From Peptoniphilus obesi ph1 (lineage in GTDB: Bacteria > Bacillota > Clostridia > Tissierellales > Peptoniphilaceae): DNA of 50,703 nucleotides. The notes under the pieces are model-generated. The model was given only the letters and a program-made list of their open reading frames with translations. It was not told the DNA's origin and ran no database searches. The translations under genes were made by a program, and so were the position numbers. Positions 15,602 through 23,148 of this stretch are shown here, in pieces (within the stretch, counting starts at the first letter, position 1; each line of letters begins with the position of its first letter). The DNA lies in assembly GCF_000311865.1 (NCBI RefSeq), contig NZ_HE978582.1:80984-131686 (forward strand), given 5' to 3'.

Positions 15602-16371
15602 AAACTCTCTCCTATATCGTAATTCATTTTTCTTGTTGATTTGTCATTAATGCTTTTCGCCTGATCATTAAGATACCAATTGATTATCGTTGCCTTATGA
15701 TCTTGATACGCTCTATTATTTGCTTTCATATATGACGATAATCTATCAATGTACTCACTAATTCTGCTTCCTAACTCATTTGTTAAGTCCTTGTATTCTT
15801 CATCAGTCAAAAATATATTTTTATATATTCCATAAGGCTTTTGCCCCTTACTAAAATCATTCTTTCTTAACTCATTATTATTAATATTGTTATAGTTACC
15901 TTCCGATTTTCGAAAATCTTGACTTTCGATATTCGAATCTCTTGAATTTCGATTATCGAACTTCTGGAATTTTGTTTTTCGAACTTCTTGATTTTTAAAT
16001 TCCATATTATTAAATATGCTCATAAAGTCTTTAACATAAATTCTATTAGGCTTTCCAAGTCCTTGTCTTTTCTTTTCAATTAGTCCTATTCCTGACTTAA
16101 TATCAAGCTCAGCTATTAATTTATTTGCTTTTTCACTGGCACAATTAAATTGATCTTTTATACTTTCAATTGTGTAGTAAATAAAGACTTTTCCATCTTC
16201 ATCTATCCAACCATTTTTATATGAAAGACCCATTCGATTAAGCATATATGAATATAAAACTTTTGCTTCAATAGATATGCTCTCAAAAATCTCATCTTCC
16301 ATTAATACCCTAGGCAACCTAATGAAGTTATACATCTCAGATTGCCTATTATAAAAATAATCAAAATTCAT
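15598..16371 (-). CDS. RepA_N-type replication initiator of the ICE
   Basis: A 257-residue protein. The N-terminal winged-helix domain (about 1-115) begins MNFDYFYNRQSEMYNFIRLPR, with SIEAKVLYSYMLNRMGLS, typical of RepA_N initiators. A polar linker (about 120-175) and a C-terminal module from IYKNIFLTDEEYKDL onwards follow. That module closely resembles the C-terminus of the IME initiator at 1-613, although the N-terminal domains differ. The linker DNA carries four 23-bp repeats, which fits RepA_N plasmids whose origin lies inside the rep gene. It is the first gene of the overlapping operon. Confidence 0.88.
   Translation of the reverse strand: MNFDYFYNRQSEMYNFIRLPRVLMEDEIFESISIEAKVLYSYMLNRMGLSYKNGWIDEDGKVFIYYTIESIKDQFNCASEKANKLIAELDIKSGIGLIEKKRQGLGKPNRIYVKDFMSIFNNMEFKNQEVRKTKFQKFDNRNSRDSNIESQDFRKSEGNYNNINNNELRKNDFSKGQKPYGIYKNIFLTDEEYKDLTNELGSRISEYIDRLSSYMKANNRAYQDHKATIINWYLNDQAKSINDKSTRKMNYDIGESL
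15901..15992. repeat. Four 23-bp iterons inside the ICE repA gene
   Basis: Units start at 15901, 15924, 15947 and 15970, with exactly 23 bp between them. All share TTCGAA or TCGAA at positions 10-14 and a TTCTTGAA-like end. Since 23 is not a multiple of three, each copy is read in a different frame, so selection is on DNA. This is a strong candidate for the ICE replication origin. Confidence 0.8.
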
Positions 16372-16393
16372 CCTTACCTCCTTTCTGTGAAAT

Positions 16394-16429
16394 AAAAAAA
16401 GACGACAGAATTATTTCTTTCTATCGTCT
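16394..16429 (-). terminator. Terminator of the 93-residue membrane protein gene
   Basis: The hairpin AGACGACAGAA / TTCTATCGTCT has one mismatch and is followed on the minus strand by seven T. It separates this gene from the repA operon. Confidence 0.8.
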
Positions 16430-16454
16430 ACGATTGTCTAATATTTATTTTTCT

Positions 16455-16736
16455 TTAAATTGATTTTATTGTATAGTTTAATAATTCTAATAATCCAATA
16501 ACATATATACCTAATTTAGGTAATCCAAATGGACTAAATAAAAATGCTAATATTAGTGCTTCCATTACAATTTGCTTGTCTCCTTGAAAAATGCTAGCTA
16601 ATCCAATTATAAAAATCAAAGTAGAAACTACGCTTAACAACGCAGTACTCAAACTTAATATGAAGGTTAAAAAAGCTATGAGCAAACCCAACACTAATCT
16701 TATCGGTAATAAAATTATTCTAATTATCCATCTCAT
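16455..16736 (-). CDS. Small membrane protein, CD1845-like
   Basis: A 93-residue protein with two or three hydrophobic helices (about 5-25, 28-50, 58-90) and a basic start MRWIIRIILLPIRLVLG. It resembles small membrane proteins (CD1845 type) carried by CTn/Tn1549-like elements; function unknown. AGGAG precedes the ATG. It lies between the lysS terminator and the repA operon and has its own terminator, so it may be an ICE gene at the very border or a chromosomal remnant. Confidence 0.7.
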   Translation of the reverse strand: MRWIIRIILLPIRLVLGLLIAFLTFILSLSTALLSVVSTLIFIIGLASIFQGDKQIVMEALILAFLFSPFGLPKLGIYVIGLLELLNYTIKSI

Positions 16737-16753
16737 ACATACTCCTAAAAATT

Positions 16754-16782
16754 AAACTGGGATTCATAACAAACCCCAGTTT
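16754..16782 (-). terminator. Terminator of the greA-lysS transcript
   Basis: Arms AAACTGGG (16754-16761) and CCCAGTTT (16775-16782) are followed on the minus strand by AATTTTT. It lies 18 bases past the lysS stop. Confidence 0.75.
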
Positions 16783-16799
16783 CATAATTAGCGTGTCCT

Positions 16800-18722
16800 T
16801 TAATATAATTTTGATCCTGCTGGAATATTATCATCCAACATTATTAAGTTAAGTTTTTCTTCTCCGTCGTACTCACAAATTGCAGATATAATCATACCTT
16901 CTGAGTCGATTCCCATCATCTTACGTGGAGGAAGATTACAAATCGCAAGCAATGTCTTTCCAATCAAGCTCTCTGCGCTGTAATATTCCTTAATACCAGA
17001 TAAAATAACTCTTTCTTTTTCAGAACCATCATCTAATGTAAATTTCAATAATTTTTTTGACTTAGGAACTTCTTCGCAGTTTTTGACTTTTACAACTCTA
17101 AAATCAGATTTTGAGAATGTATCAAAATCAACCATATCTTCAAATAATGGCTCTACTTTTACTTTTGAAAAGTCGATTTTTTCTGTCGTAAGTTTGTCGT
17201 AAGTTTCGTAAGTTTCTTTTGACGAATCCCCATTTTCTGCCTTTTCTAAGCCTATTGGCTTCATTGTTGGGAATAAGATTACATCTCTTATGCTTGCTTG
17301 GTCAGTTAGTAGCATCACCATTCTGTCTACTCCTATTCCAAGTCCACCTGTTGGTGGAAGTCCAACTTCTAGTGCATTTACGAAGTCATAATCCATTGGA
17401 TGCGCTTCTTCGTCGCCTTTTTCATGTTCTTTAACTTGTTCTTCAAATCTTTGTTTTTGGTCGATTGGGTCATTAAGTTCAGAAAAGGCATTTGCAAACT
17501 CCCAAGTATTTATGAAAGCTTCAAATCTGTCTGTTAGTCTTTCATCTTCTGGTGATCTTTTTGCTAGTGGTGAAACTTCTACTGGATGTTTTGTAACAAA
17601 TGTTGGTTGAATTAACTGAGCTTCGCAGAATTCTTCAAACATTTCAGATATGATTTTTCCTCTAGTCCAGTCTTCTTGAACTTCAAGTCCCTTAGCTTTT
17701 GCTATATTTCTTGCTTCTTCATCTTCTTCAATTTCATTAAAGTCAACTCCAGCATATTCTTTTATAGCATCTATCATTGTTATTCTTCTCCAAGGTGCTT
17801 TAAGATCTATTTCTGTTCCTTGGTAGTTGATAACTGTTGTACCATATAGTTCAATAGCACAAGCCTCGAATATACTTTCTGTTATTCTCATCATTTCTTC
17901 ATAGTCTGCGTAGGCTTGGTAAAGTTCAATGTTTGTAAATTCAGGGTTGTGTCTTGTGTCCATTCCTTCATTTCTAAACATTTTGCCCATTTCGTATACC
18001 TTGTCAAATCCACCAACTATTAGTCTTTTTAAGAATAGTTCGTTGGCTATTCTTAGTTGCATGTCTAAGTCTAGTGTGTTGTGGTGGGTGTAGAATGGTC
18101 TTGCATTTGCTCCACCTGCTACTGTTGAAAGAATTGGTGTATCTACTTCTAAGAATCCCTTATCATCAAGATATTTTCTTATTGTTTTTAGTATTTTAGT
18201 TCTCTTTAAGAAAACTTCTTTTATTTCAGGATTTACTATTAAATCTACATATCTTTGTCTATATCTTAAGTCTGGATCTTTTAGTCCGTGGAATTTTTCT
18301 GGTAATATTTGAAGAGATTTTGATAAAAGTTGTGTAGCTGTTGCTCTTACTGTGATTTCTCCTGCTTCTGTCTTAAATACTTCGCCTTCTACACCTATGA
18401 TATCTCCTATATCATAACCTTTTACATCTTCATAACCTTCGTTTAATACATCTTTTCTAGCAAATACTTGGATTGTTCCCTTGCTATCTTGTATATCTAA
18501 AAAGGCGATCTTTCCATGTCTTCTCTTGCTCATTATACGTCCTGCAATTGAGACATTTTTGTTTTCAAATTCTTCAAACTTATCTTTTATATCAGTTGAA
18601 AAATTGCTAACTTCATATTTTGTGACTTTAAAGGGGTCCTTGCCAGTTTCTCTTAATTCTTCAAGTCTTCTTCTCTTTAAAATCAACATCTCATTAAGCT
18701 TTTTTTCGTCAGAACCTTGCAT
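16800..18722 (-). CDS. lysS: Lysyl-tRNA synthetase (class II) with C-terminal tRNA-binding domain
   Basis: A 640-residue protein; the usual class II LysRS has about 500. An N-terminal anticodon-binding OB fold (about 55-150) is followed by the class II core with motif 2 [14 protein letters not shown] and motif 3 [12 protein letters not shown]. After about residue 530 comes an extra domain: [20 protein letters not shown], then [18 protein letters not shown] and [15 protein letters not shown]. This matches the EMAPII/Trbp111 domain normally found at the end of MetRS. It presumably increases tRNA affinity. The gene is ten bases after greA and shares its promoter. Confidence 0.96.
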   Translation of the reverse strand: MQGSDEKKLNEMLILKRRRLEELRETGKDPFKVTKYEVSNFSTDIKDKFEEFENKNVSIAGRIMSKRRHGKIAFLDIQDSKGTIQVFARKDVLNEGYEDVKGYDIGDIIGVEGEVFKTEAGEITVRATATQLLSKSLQILPEKFHGLKDPDLRYRQRYVDLIVNPEIKEVFLKRTKILKTIRKYLDDKGFLEVDTPILSTVAGGANARPFYTHHNTLDLDMQLRIANELFLKRLIVGGFDKVYEMGKMFRNEGMDTRHNPEFTNIELYQAYADYEEMMRITESIFEACAIELYGTTVINYQGTEIDLKAPWRRITMIDAIKEYAGVDFNEIEEDEEARNIAKAKGLEVQEDWTRGKIISEMFEEFCEAQLIQPTFVTKHPVEVSPLAKRSPEDERLTDRFEAFINTWEFANAFSELNDPIDQKQRFEEQVKEHEKGDEEAHPMDYDFVNALEVGLPPTGGLGIGVDRMVMLLTDQASIRDVILFPTMKPIGLEKAENGDSSKETYETYDKLTTEKIDFSKVKVEPLFEDMVDFDTFSKSDFRVVKVKNCEEVPKSKKLLKFTLDDGSEKERVILSGIKEYYSAESLIGKTLLAICNLPPRKMMGIDSEGMIISAICEYDGEEKLNLIMLDDNIPAGSKLY

Positions 18723-18731
18723 TTTTACCTC

Positions 18732-19208
18732 CTAAAAAGAAATTTCTAATACTTCGTATTTTACAAATCCATCAGGGATTTCAATTTCAACTTGGTCCCC
18801 AACTTTTAATCCTATTAATTTAGAACCTACTGGGCTTTCGTTTGAGATTTTGCCTTCTAGTGGGTCTGCTTCTGCAGAACCTACTATTGAATATTCTTCA
18901 ACTTCGCCATCACTTAGGTCTTTGATCTTAACTATAGATCCTACATTAACTTCTTCTTTATTTAATTGCTTTTCATCTATTATTTTTGCATTTCTTGCCA
19001 TAGCTTCAAGTTTTGCAATTCTTTCTTCTACTTGAGCTTGTTCATTTTTTGCTTCATCATATTCAGAGTTTTCTGAAAGGTCTCCATATCCTAGAGCTAC
19101 TTTTATTCTTTCAGCTACTTCTTTTCTTCTTACAGTTTTTAAGTATTCAATTTCAGATTCAATTTTTTCTAATCCTTCAGTGGTGAAGAATATATCTTTT
19201 TCTACCAA
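18732..19208 (-). CDS. greA: Transcription elongation factor GreA
   Basis: A 158-residue protein of normal GreA length. The N-terminal coiled coil (about 10-75) carries the acidic tip [15 protein letters not shown], which reaches into the RNA polymerase channel to stimulate cleavage of backtracked RNA. The C-terminal FKBP-like domain ends [17 protein letters not shown]. The start is TTG with GAGGAGAG upstream. It has its own promoter in the 3' end of dusB and a terminator-like hairpin in its leader. It is co-transcribed with lysS. Confidence 0.96.
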   Translation of the reverse strand: MVEKDIFFTTEGLEKIESEIEYLKTVRRKEVAERIKVALGYGDLSENSEYDEAKNEQAQVEERIAKLEAMARNAKIIDEKQLNKEEVNVGSIVKIKDLSDGEVEEYSIVGSAEADPLEGKISNESPVGSKLIGLKVGDQVEIEIPDGFVKYEVLEISF

Positions 19209-19230
19209 AACTAATCTCTCCTCATAATAT

Positions 19231-19256
19231 AAAAATTAGGCGCTAAAACGCCTAAT
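19231..19256 (-). terminator. Intrinsic terminator/attenuator in the greA leader
   Basis: An 8-bp stem ATTAGGCG/CGCCTAAT (19235-19256) with loop CTAAAA is followed on the minus strand by five T. It lies about 20 bases downstream of the predicted greA start of transcription, so it would end greA transcripts early as well as dusB transcripts. Confidence 0.8.
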
Positions 19257-19277
19257 GTTTGGTTTATAGTCGAAGCT

Positions 19278-19306
19278 ATTATATTTTAAATATGCCTAGT
19301 TGTCAA
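19278..19306 (-). promoter_or_regulatory. Promoter of greA-lysS
   Basis: On the minus strand TTGACA (19301-19306), a 17-bp spacer and TATAAT (19278-19283) form a perfect sigma-A promoter. The -35 box overlaps the dusB stop codon. Confidence 0.88.
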
Positions 19307-20255
19307 GAAGATCAAGCTCTAGAGCATACTCATTAATCATCTTTATAATTTCTTCTAGGTCTAAACTCCTATTGATTTTATTTCTAAGTTCTTTGGAATT
19401 TCTCATAGATTTAAAATAGCCAACAAATTGCTTTCTCATCTCTAAAATTCCTTGTTTATTTCCCTTATCTTGGACATTTCTTCTCAAGTGGTCAATTGCC
19501 AGTTCAATTTTTTGCTTATCGCTTGGTTTTTGATAGTCTAAACCTTTTTGTTTTTTATATATTTCATCAAAGATAAATGGATTTCCTATTGCAGCTCTTC
19601 CTATACTGACTGCTGCCACGCCAGAATATTCTATCTTTTTTTTACTATCTTCGTAGGAATTTATGTCTCCGTTTCCAATTACTGGAATTTTTACTGCTTC
19701 TACAACCTTTTTTATATAATCCCAATCTGCCAAGCCTTCATAAAACTCTTCCCTACTTCTTCCGTGAACTGTGATGTAAGAAACTTTTGCTTTTTCAGCA
19801 AGTTTTGCAATCTCAAGAGATTCAACCCCTCTGATTGATTTCCTTATCTTTACAGAAACTGGTTTATTAGATGATCTTACTGCTTCTTTCATTATTTCAT
19901 AGGCAAGGTCTGGTTGGTCCAAAAGAGCCGATCCACAATTATTTTTTACGATTTTTGGAGCAGGACATCCCATGTTTATATCTACTCCATCAAAGTCAAG
20001 TTTATTAATTTTTTCTCTTATTACCTGGCCAATTATATCTGGATCATCTCCAAATAGTTGAACAACTGCATTATTTTCTTTTGGAGATTTTTCTAAAAGG
20101 ATTTCAGTTTTTTTGTCCTTAAAATATATGGCCTTGGCACTAACCATCTCTGTTACTGTCATTAGAGCATTGTGTTCTGCACAAATTTCTCTAAAGGTCA
20201 TATCTGTATAGCCTGCAAGCGGAGATAATACTGCTCCATAGAACTTATTCAACAA
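19296..20255 (-). CDS. dusB: tRNA-dihydrouridine synthase
   Basis: A 319-residue TIM-barrel flavoenzyme that reduces uridines in the tRNA D loop. The start LSPLAGYTDMTFREIC binds FMN. NMGCPAPKIVKNNCGSALL holds the catalytic Cys, and KIRKSIRG, TVHGRSREEFY and VIGNGDI are family motifs. A helical tRNA-binding domain ends the protein. It overlaps coaX by 11 bases. The coaX-dusB-greA-lysS order is common in Clostridia. Confidence 0.95.
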   Translation of the reverse strand: MLNKFYGAVLSPLAGYTDMTFREICAEHNALMTVTEMVSAKAIYFKDKKTEILLEKSPKENNAVVQLFGDDPDIIGQVIREKINKLDFDGVDINMGCPAPKIVKNNCGSALLDQPDLAYEIMKEAVRSSNKPVSVKIRKSIRGVESLEIAKLAEKAKVSYITVHGRSREEFYEGLADWDYIKKVVEAVKIPVIGNGDINSYEDSKKKIEYSGVAAVSIGRAAIGNPFIFDEIYKKQKGLDYQKPSDKQKIELAIDHLRRNVQDKGNKQGILEMRKQFVGYFKSMRNSKELRNKINRSLDLEEIIKMINEYALELDLLDN

Positions 20256-21036
20256 AAGTATCCCTTCTGTTCATATCATAGATTATTTTTAATCCTCTTA
20301 GAGTTAAAAACCTATCTATTATTATGTTGTATTTTGAATCAGCCGTTAGTAAAGAAGAGAAGCCACCAGTTGAAATAATATTTATATCTTCTGGTTTTTT
20401 ACCAAGTTCATTTGCAATTTTTGTAATAATTCCATCTATAGTGCAAGTAAATCCTTGGTACAAACCTGCTTGCATAGAACTTATTGTTGTTTTTTGTATT
20501 ACGCTATCGACTTTTACAATTTCAATTTTTGGAAGTTTTGATGTCATAGTAAAAAGTGCATCTGCTGATATTCCAATTCCTGGTAAAATTAAACCGCCCA
20601 AGTAACTATTATTTTCATCGATTACACAAAAAGTCATTGCAGTTCCTATATCGATAATAATACATGGTCCGCCGTAATCTTTGATTGCAGCAACAGCATT
20701 TACTAATCTGTCCGCTCCAACTTCATCTGGATTTGTATATTCTATATTCAAATCAAGTCTTAAGTCTCTATTTACTATTATCGGTCTTTTATTAAAATAT
20801 TTTATTACCATGCTTGGTAGAGTGTGCATCAAGTTTGGAACAACTGATGATATTATTACATCATCAATTTCATTTACATCTATGTTGGAATGTTTTAAAG
20901 TGTTGTAAAATAACATCCCATATTCATCAGAAGTTCTTGTCTTTACTGTAGCTATTCTAAAGTCGCTAACAAGTTCATCATCTTGATAAACTCCAAAAAC
21001 AATTGTTGTATTTCCTACATCTATAACTAATAACAT
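20245..21036 (-). CDS. coaX: Type III pantothenate kinase
   Basis: A 263-residue protein that phosphorylates pantothenate in the first step of coenzyme A synthesis. Motifs are DVGNTTIVFGVY at the N-terminus (ATP phosphate binding), GADRLVNAVAA (pantothenate site and catalytic Asp) and IIDIGTAMTFCVID. It belongs to the ASKHA superfamily and works as a dimer. It is the first gene of the operon and has a promoter that overlaps a large inverted repeat. The bioY genes diverge from it. Confidence 0.96.
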   Translation of the reverse strand: MLLVIDVGNTTIVFGVYQDDELVSDFRIATVKTRTSDEYGMLFYNTLKHSNIDVNEIDDVIISSVVPNLMHTLPSMVIKYFNKRPIIVNRDLRLDLNIEYTNPDEVGADRLVNAVAAIKDYGGPCIIIDIGTAMTFCVIDENNSYLGGLILPGIGISADALFTMTSKLPKIEIVKVDSVIQKTTISSMQAGLYQGFTCTIDGIITKIANELGKKPEDINIISTGGFSSLLTADSKYNIIIDRFLTLRGLKIIYDMNRRDTFVE

Positions 21037-21072
21037 ATATAACCTCTTTTATAAATTTTTATAATTTTTTTT

Positions 21073-21101
21073 AGTATATATCTAGTCTATAGAATTTTCA
21101 A
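21073..21101 (-). promoter_or_regulatory. Promoter of coaX-dusB
   Basis: On the minus strand TTGAAA (21096-21101), a 17-bp spacer and TATACT (21073-21078), about 37 bases before the coaX ATG. The -10 box lies in one arm of the adjacent inverted repeat. Confidence 0.75.
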
Positions 21102-21120
21102 GACAAAGACTAGATATATA
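21075..21120. repeat. 14-bp perfect inverted repeat over the coaX promoter
   Basis: TATATATCTAGTCT (21075-21088) and its exact complement AGACTAGATATATA (21107-21120) are separated by 18 bp. One arm covers the coaX -10 box and the other lies upstream of the -35 box. It looks like an operator for an unknown regulator. Confidence 0.75.
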
Positions 21121-21147
21121 AAATATAATTATAGTAAATTTTTATTA

Positions 21148-21178
21148 TTGTCAACCTTTACACTTCTATTGTTGACAT
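21148..21178 (+). promoter_or_regulatory. BirA-like biotin operator
   Basis: TTGTCAAC (21148-21155), 15 bp, then GTTGACAT (21171-21178). The half-sites and the spacing match the Firmicute BirA box (TTGTTAAC-N15-GTTAACAA type). The right half overlaps the -35 box of bioY, as expected for repression by biotinyl-AMP-bound BirA. Confidence 0.75.
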
Positions 21179-21200
21179 AAGTCATTTGTTATTTTATAAT
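21172..21200 (+). promoter_or_regulatory. Promoter of bioY1
   Basis: TTGACA (21172-21177), 17 bp, TATAAT (21195-21200): a consensus sigma-A promoter giving a leader of about 20 bases before the start codon, with AAGGAGG at 21214-21220. Confidence 0.9.
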
Positions 21201-21227
21201 GTTTATGATTTATAAGGAGGGATCACT

Positions 21228-21794
21228 ATTAATACTGATTCAAAAACAAAACTTGATACTAGATCGCTAACTAAGATTGCATTACTTGCAGCGCTTATTG
21301 CAATTGGTGCTTTCTTATCACTACCTATTGGTCCTGTACCAATAAGTTTACAAACATTTTTTGTTTTCATGGCAGGTTTACTACTTACTCCTACCGAAGC
21401 ATTTTTAACTTGTTTTGTATACTTTTTACTTGGTGTAGTCGGACTTCCAATCTTTGCTGGTGGTTCAGGAGGCCCATCTTCATTTTTTGCACCAAGCTTT
21501 GGTTTTGTACTTGGCTTTATGCTAATTGCTCCAATAATTTCAGTTTTATCTAGAAAGATTGATTTAAATAATTATGTAAAAAGTTTTTCAATTTTACTTA
21601 TTGCTGAAGTTGTATTGTATGCTCTTGGCTTAGTTTATATGTACTACATGCTTAAATATCTTGGAACAGACCTTGGTACTGTGACTGCAGTTTTACAAGC
21701 TGGACTTATTCCATTTATTCCTGGTGATATTGCAAAAATGCTTATAGCTGTTTTGATTGCACCTAGGATAAAAAAAGCTATTACACAAATTTAA
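21228..21794 (+). CDS. bioY: Biotin transporter BioY, copy 1 (apparent ATT start)
   Basis: About 188 residues and six hydrophobic helices, with BioY motifs LPIGPVPISLQTFFVFMAGLLL and GxxGLPIFAGGSGGPSSFFAPSFGF. It is the S component of a biotin ECF transporter. No ATG, GTG or TTG lies in frame before the ATG at 21369, which falls in the middle of the membrane domain. The ATT at 21228 is seven bases after AAGGAGG and gives a normal N-terminus (MNTDSKTKLDTRSLTKIALL). The second copy has the same arrangement. The gene is under the BirA-like operator. Confidence 0.9.
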   Translation: MNTDSKTKLDTRSLTKIALLAALIAIGAFLSLPIGPVPISLQTFFVFMAGLLLTPTEAFLTCFVYFLLGVVGLPIFAGGSGGPSSFFAPSFGFVLGFMLIAPIISVLSRKIDLNNYVKSFSILLIAEVVLYALGLVYMYYMLKYLGTDLGTVTAVLQAGLIPFIPGDIAKMLIAVLIAPRIKKAITQI

Positions 21795-21795
21795 T

Positions 21796-21822
21796 AAAAG
21801 GGGAGCTTAAAGCTCCTTTTTA
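21796..21822 (+). terminator. Terminator between the two bioY genes
   Basis: GGAGCTT/AAGCTCC (21802-21816) flanked by A4 and T5, shortly after the bioY1 stop. Expression of bioY2 would need read-through or a promoter that I cannot clearly see. Confidence 0.8.
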
Positions 21823-21867
21823 TTTAGCTCATTTGACAAAATATTTATATCTTTAGGAGGAATTATT

Positions 21868-22425
21868 ATTAATACTAATACAAAAACAAAACTTGATACT
21901 AGATCTATAACTAAAATCGCTCTATTTGCAGCTCTTATAGCTGTCGGTGCATTTTTATCTTTGCCAATTGGACCTGTACCAATAAGTTTGCAAACATTTT
22001 TTGTCTTTATGGCAGGTTTATTGCTTACTCCTTTTGAAGCATTTTTAACTTGCTTTGTATATTTTCTACTTGGAATAATTGGTCTTCCAATTTTTGCAGG
22101 ATTTTCTGGCGGTCCTTCAACATTTTTTAGTCCAAGCTTTGGATTTATTATAGGTTTTATGATAGCTGCCCCTATGATTTCTTTTCTTTCTAAAAAAATT
22201 GACATAAATAATTATGTGCAAAGTTTTTTAGTTGTTTTTTCAGCAGTTGTAGTTTTATATATTGTTGGCTTAACTTATATGTACTACATGCTTAAATATC
22301 TTGGAACTGATCTTGGTTCTTTATATGCAGTTTTACAAGCTGGACTTATTCCATTTATTCCTGGAAACATTTTAAAGATGGTTACGTCTGTGCTTATCGC
22401 ACCTAGAATTAAAAAACTTATATAA
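21868..22425 (+). CDS. bioY: Biotin transporter BioY, copy 2 (apparent ATT start)
   Basis: About 185 residues, closely similar to copy 1 along the whole length, which shows a tandem duplication. Loops differ (for example GFSGGPSTFFSPSFGF, and SLYAVLQAGL in place of TVTAVLQAGL). The only in-frame TTG (21961) is inside the first helix. The ATT at 21868 is seven bases after AGGAGG, exactly as in copy 1, and starts a homologous N-terminus (MNTNTKTKLDTRSITKIALF). The two copies may differ in substrate or in ATPase partner. Confidence 0.9.
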   Translation: MNTNTKTKLDTRSITKIALFAALIAVGAFLSLPIGPVPISLQTFFVFMAGLLLTPFEAFLTCFVYFLLGIIGLPIFAGFSGGPSTFFSPSFGFIIGFMIAAPMISFLSKKIDINNYVQSFLVVFSAVVVLYIVGLTYMYYMLKYLGTDLGSLYAVLQAGLIPFIPGNILKMVTSVLIAPRIKKLI

Positions 22426-22432
22426 AATAAAT

Positions 22433-22452
22433 AAGAGGCCCAATGGCCTCTT
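22433..22452. terminator. Bidirectional terminator between bioY2 and the hemerythrin gene
   Basis: AAGAGGCC/GGCCTCTT with loop CAAT, followed by TTTTAATTTT on the + strand and by TATTTATTTTAT on the minus strand. It serves the convergent genes on either side. Confidence 0.85.
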
Positions 22453-23001
22453 TTAATTTTCTAATATTTTTAATAATTGATCTTTTCTTTTTTGCTTTCT
22501 TTCGTTAGCTTTACTATTTATATAGTCATCAAATTTTTCTTGAATCATTTCTTTCGTATCGTCTTCAAACATTCTTTCTGAAAATGGATATACTAAATCA
22601 TTTTCTTTTTTTGAATGAGACCTCATTAAATTCACATAGCTTAAAGCATTAGCAAGTATTTGAGCCTTAGCAAGTGGAGTCTTATATTCAATATATTGAG
22701 CTATATTTTCATCAAGGCTTGCTATGTAGTGTCTTGCAAGTTGGTGTTCAACAAGCATTCCATGATTTATTACATTTATAGCAGGTCCTTTTATTATTTC
22801 AACCATATCTTTAAACAAGATACCCTCTTCTTTAGCATGATGAACTTGATCTGTAAATTCTCTGGTGAAGTTTACGAATGTAGAAAAAAACTTAATGTCA
22901 ACTTTATTATCTTCCACAATACTTACACACTTTTCCTCAACCCTATTTAATACTCTATTAATTATTGCATGCTCTTCTTCCAAATACTTTATATAGTCCA
23001 T
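22453..23001 (-). CDS. Hemerythrin-domain protein
   Basis: A 182-residue four-helix bundle. Candidate iron ligands occur in the family pattern: EEEHAIINRV, VHHAKEEGILF, NHGMLVEHQLARHYI and RSHSKKENDLVYPF. Such proteins bind oxygen or nitric oxide at a di-iron centre; in anaerobes they are linked to oxidative stress or iron handling. The C-terminus is basic (RKQKRKDQ). It is transcribed divergently from pbp1A. Confidence 0.9.
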   Translation of the reverse strand: MDYIKYLEEEHAIINRVLNRVEEKCVSIVEDNKVDIKFFSTFVNFTREFTDQVHHAKEEGILFKDMVEIIKGPAINVINHGMLVEHQLARHYIASLDENIAQYIEYKTPLAKAQILANALSYVNLMRSHSKKENDLVYPFSERMFEDDTKEMIQEKFDDYINSKANERKQKRKDQLLKILEN

Positions 23002-23103
23002 ACTTCCTCCTAATTATTTACTAACTATATATTATATTACTATATTTTTTTGCTTTTGAAGCTTTAATTTATCATATTTTGTAATTTATTATTAATTTTA
23101 AAA

Positions 23104-23124
23104 GATTAGTTAATCTGTTATAAT
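23104..23124 (+). promoter_or_regulatory. Probable pbp1A promoter with palindrome
   Basis: TATAAT at 23119-23124 is preceded by the palindrome GATTAGTTAATC (23104-23115) in the spacer. The -35 box is poor. AAGGAGG (23135-23141) sits before the ATG. Confidence 0.55.
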
Positions 23125-23148
23125 ATTAACTATCAAGGAGGTAGTTCA

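Larger units (their letters stand above)
12577..16750. mobile_element. Right end of a Tn1549-like integrative conjugative element
   Basis: The contiguous minus-strand set RepA-like initiator, DnaC-like ATPase, PcfB-like protein, Bro-N protein and VirD4 is the replication/transfer end of Tn1549/CTn-type ICEs. The border with the chromosome lies between the initiator (16371) and lysS (16800). I cannot fix the exact base; no direct repeat is visible with only one end in view. Confidence 0.7.

Noticed and set aside
18723-19277. Possible T-box leader for lysS
   Set aside because: No specifier or T-box antiterminator sequence is seen; lysS follows greA by ten bases and is co-transcribed.
21037-21227. 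Possible riboswitch upstream of bioY
   Set aside because: The predicted leader is only about 20 bases, so there is no room for one; the inverted repeats here fit protein operators.
21807-22205. 132-residue minus-strand frame over bioY2
   Set aside because: It is antisense to a clear BioY sequence and has no RBS or recognisable domain.
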